Positions 62,125 to 64,000 of a stretch of 64,000 nt of DNA are shown here, in pieces. Position 1 is the stretch's first letter. Each line of letters begins with the position of its first letter. Position numbers and translations under genes: made by a program. Below the pieces are notes generated by a model. The model made no database searches. It was not told where the DNA came from and saw only the letters and a list, made by a program, of their open reading frames with translations. Origin of the DNA: Pseudomonas frederiksbergensis (lineage in GTDB: Bacteria > Pseudomonadota > Gammaproteobacteria > Pseudomonadales > Pseudomonadaceae); contig NZ_CP017886.1 of assembly GCF_001874645.1 (NCBI RefSeq), positions 5,322,501 to 5,386,500 on the forward strand. Reading direction: 5' to 3'.

Positions 62125-63552
62125 TCAAGCGATCTGTGCTGCGCTCTCGGCGATTTTCAGGTCGGCGACTCGCACGGTGCGCCAGGTGTTGTAGGCCATC
62201 AGCAACATGCCGCTGAGGAAGAACACACCGCCGGCGAAACGCACGATGAAGCCCGGATGGCTGGCCTGCAAGGCTTCGACGAAGGAGTAGGTGAGGGTGC
62301 CGTCGTCGTTGATGGCGCGCCACATCAGCCCTTGGGTGATGCCGTTGACCCACATCGAGGCGATGTACAGTACCGTGCCGATGGTCGCCAGCCAGAAGTG
62401 CAGGTTGATCAATGGCGTGCTGTACATTTGCTCGCGGCCGAAGACTTTCGGGATCATGTGGTACAGCGAACCGAAGGTGATCATCGCCACCCAGCCCAAC
62501 GCCCCGGCGTGTACGTGGCCGATGGTCCAGTCGGTGTAGTGAGACAGCGCGTTGACCGTTTTGATCGCCATCATCGGCCCTTCGAAGGTCGACATGCCGT
62601 AAAACGCCAGCGACAACACCAGAAAGCGCAGGATCGGGTCGGTGCGTAATTTATGCCAGGCGCCCGAGAGGGTCATCATGCCGTTGATCATCCCGCCCCA
62701 GCTCGGCGCCAGCAGGATCAGCGACATGGCCATGCCCAGCGACTGCGCCCAGTCCGGCAGCGCGGTGTAGTGCAAGTGGTGCGGACCGGCCCAGATGTAC
62801 AGGGTGATCAGCGCCCAGAAGTGCACGATCGACAAACGATAGGAATACACCGGCCGACCGACCTGTTTCGGCACGAAGTAATACATCATCCCGAGGAAAC
62901 CGGTGGTCAGGAAGAAGCCCACCGCGTTGTGCCCGTACCACCACTGCACCATGGCGTCGGTGGCCCCGGAATACACCGGGTAGGACTTGAACCAGTCCAC
63001 CGGAATCGACAGGTGATTGACCACGTGCAGCATGGCGATCACCACAATGAATGCGCCGAAAAACCAGTTGCCGACGTAAATGTGTTTGGTCTTGCGCTGC
63101 ACCACGGTGGTGAAGAACACAATGGCGTAGGCGACCCAGACCACCGTCATCCACACCGCGCCGGAGAATTCGATCTCGGCGTATTCCTTGGTGGTGGTGT
63201 AGCCCAGCGGGAGGGTGATCAGCATGCTGACGATCACCGATTGCCAGCCCCAGAAGGTGAAGGCGGCGAGCTTGTCACTATACAGTCGCACCTGGCAGGT
63301 GCGCTGGACCGCGTAGTAACTGGCAGCAAACTGCGCGCTGCCGGCAAAGCCGAAAATCACCAGGCTGGTGTGCAGCGGACGCAAGCGGCCGAAGGTGGTC
63401 CAGGGCAAGTCGAGGTTTGCCTCCGGCCACACCAGTTGCGAGGCGATCCACACGCCCATCGCCATCCCGATAACGCCCCATACCACGGTTGCCACGACGA
63501 ATTGGCGGACGACCTTGTAGTTATAGGCCTGTCCGATTGTTGCTGTGCTCAT
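62125..63552 (-). CDS. ccoN: cbb3 oxidase catalytic subunit CcoN (orphan)
   Basis: 475 residues, twelve transmembrane helices. Heme and CuB ligands lie in [52 protein letters not shown] and [17 protein letters not shown]. It forms the active site of a high-affinity terminal oxidase. No ccoO or ccoP follows, only ccoQ, so it matches the orphan N3/N4-type genes of P. aeruginosa, which swap into complexes from the main loci. No ANR box (TTGAT-N4-ATCAA) is visible upstream. Confidence 0.92.
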   Translation of the reverse strand: MSTATIGQAYNYKVVRQFVVATVVWGVIGMAMGVWIASQLVWPEANLDLPWTTFGRLRPLHTSLVIFGFAGSAQFAASYYAVQRTCQVRLYSDKLAAFTFWGWQSVIVSMLITLPLGYTTTKEYAEIEFSGAVWMTVVWVAYAIVFFTTVVQRKTKHIYVGNWFFGAFIVVIAMLHVVNHLSIPVDWFKSYPVYSGATDAMVQWWYGHNAVGFFLTTGFLGMMYYFVPKQVGRPVYSYRLSIVHFWALITLYIWAGPHHLHYTALPDWAQSLGMAMSLILLAPSWGGMINGMMTLSGAWHKLRTDPILRFLVLSLAFYGMSTFEGPMMAIKTVNALSHYTDWTIGHVHAGALGWVAMITFGSLYHMIPKVFGREQMYSTPLINLHFWLATIGTVLYIASMWVNGITQGLMWRAINDDGTLTYSFVEALQASHPGFIVRFAGGVFFLSGMLLMAYNTWRTVRVADLKIAESAAQIA

Positions 63553-63797
63553 GGTCAATGCTTCCACGGTTGCAAAGTCTTGCCAGGCCACCCGGTCTGG
63601 CATGCCGTTCACTGTAGAAACGATGGGATAAACAAAACAGGCTCAGAAAAACTGCATTAATACGGATCAGATTGAAGGCCTGCCTGCGGTGATCTGACGC
63701 GCCCTGATATGGTTTTTTAGTTTTTAGCTGAATCTGTAACCACCTGAGCTGCTGATTCATAGTCACCACCACACAAGCACCCTCGGTTACTCACCCC
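63553..63797. other. ccoN upstream region
   Basis: No gene; AT-rich parts around 63700-63760 may include the ccoN promoter. Confidence 0.4.
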
Positions 63798-63941
63798 GTA
63801 GCAGCTGCCGAGCCCGCGAGGCTGCGTTCGAGTGCGCAGCGCTCGTAATCCAGACGACGCGGTATGACAGACACACCGCGTGCACAGGATTTGCGAGGAC
63901 TTCGTCCTCGAACGCAGCCTCGCGGGCTCGGCAGCTGCTAC
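63798..63941. repeat. REP pair, family B
   Basis: Forward unit 63798-63830 and inverted unit 63909-63941, both with GTAGCAGCTGCCGAGCCCGC. Unlike the other two family B pairs, it is not next to a DUF6124 gene. Confidence 0.88.
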
Positions 63942-64000
63942 GGGGTGTGTGGGTTTGGGGTTAGCACTGACGAGGTAGGACCATGTATCAGTACGATGAC

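Overview
The window is chromosomal DNA of a gamma-proteobacterium, almost certainly a Pseudomonas of the P. fluorescens complex. The grounds are the second LexA with an imuA-imuB-dnaE2 cassette, a 1633-residue NAD-glutamate dehydrogenase, an orphan ccoN-ccoQ pair, REP elements with a RAYT transposase, DUF6124 genes and overall high GC codon use. No rRNA, CRISPR array, prophage or replication origin was seen. One tRNA gene is present, tRNA-Ser(UGA). Assignments rest on reading motifs; no database search was run.

Layout. 0.1-5.3 kb: an MFS exporter, a LysR regulator split by a complete IS5-type element with a 4-bp target duplication, a DsbA/HCCA-isomerase-like protein and an exported protein of unknown function. 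5.6-10.7 kb: a minus-strand operon for an Fe-S subunit, a fumarate-reductase-like flavoprotein, a NuoF-like NADH/FMN subunit and a DASS dicarboxylate transporter. This looks like a soluble NADH-linked reductase of an imported unsaturated carboxylate. 10.8-21.5 kb: ordinary genes (YccA/BI-1, YceK lipoprotein, Lrp regulator with a divergent DMT exporter, FUSC, GapN, DyP peroxidase, exported amidohydrolase with a divergent LysR). 21.5-27.3 kb: the SOS mutagenesis cassette lexA2-imuA-imuB-dnaE2, with a perfect operator palindrome over the lexA2 start. 27.5-34.6 kb: a CsgG/DUF4810/DUF799 lipoprotein operon, a hydroxylase-SRPBCC fusion, a LysR regulator and a GH63-type glucosidase.

34.6-38.4 kb is a repeat-rich accessory segment: REP pairs, an orphan hypX (HoxX) with an ANR-like box upstream, a RAYT whose frame runs into a REP, and the first of two DUF6124 genes. 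38.4-57.1 kb: a second amidohydrolase, an SCP2 protein, a histidine phosphatase, SohB, a large dermonecrotic-toxin/LRR protein, cysI with its DUF934 partner, a 37-residue membrane protein, an orphan periplasmic binding protein, gdhB and an unknown gene. 57.1-58.6 kb holds the second DUF6124 module in inverted orientation. 58.6-64.0 kb: small enzymes and regulators, the orphan ccoN-ccoQ cbb3 oxidase genes and another REP pair.

The most unusual structure is the duplicated DUF6124 module. The two coding copies differ by two residues but by more than twenty synonymous codons. Each leader carries short direct and inverted repeats at matching positions whose sequence has changed in concert (TTGGCGG/CCGCCAA in one copy, TTTAGTAG/CTACTAA in the other), next to a hairpin with compensatory changes. 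This suggests a selected base-paired leader.
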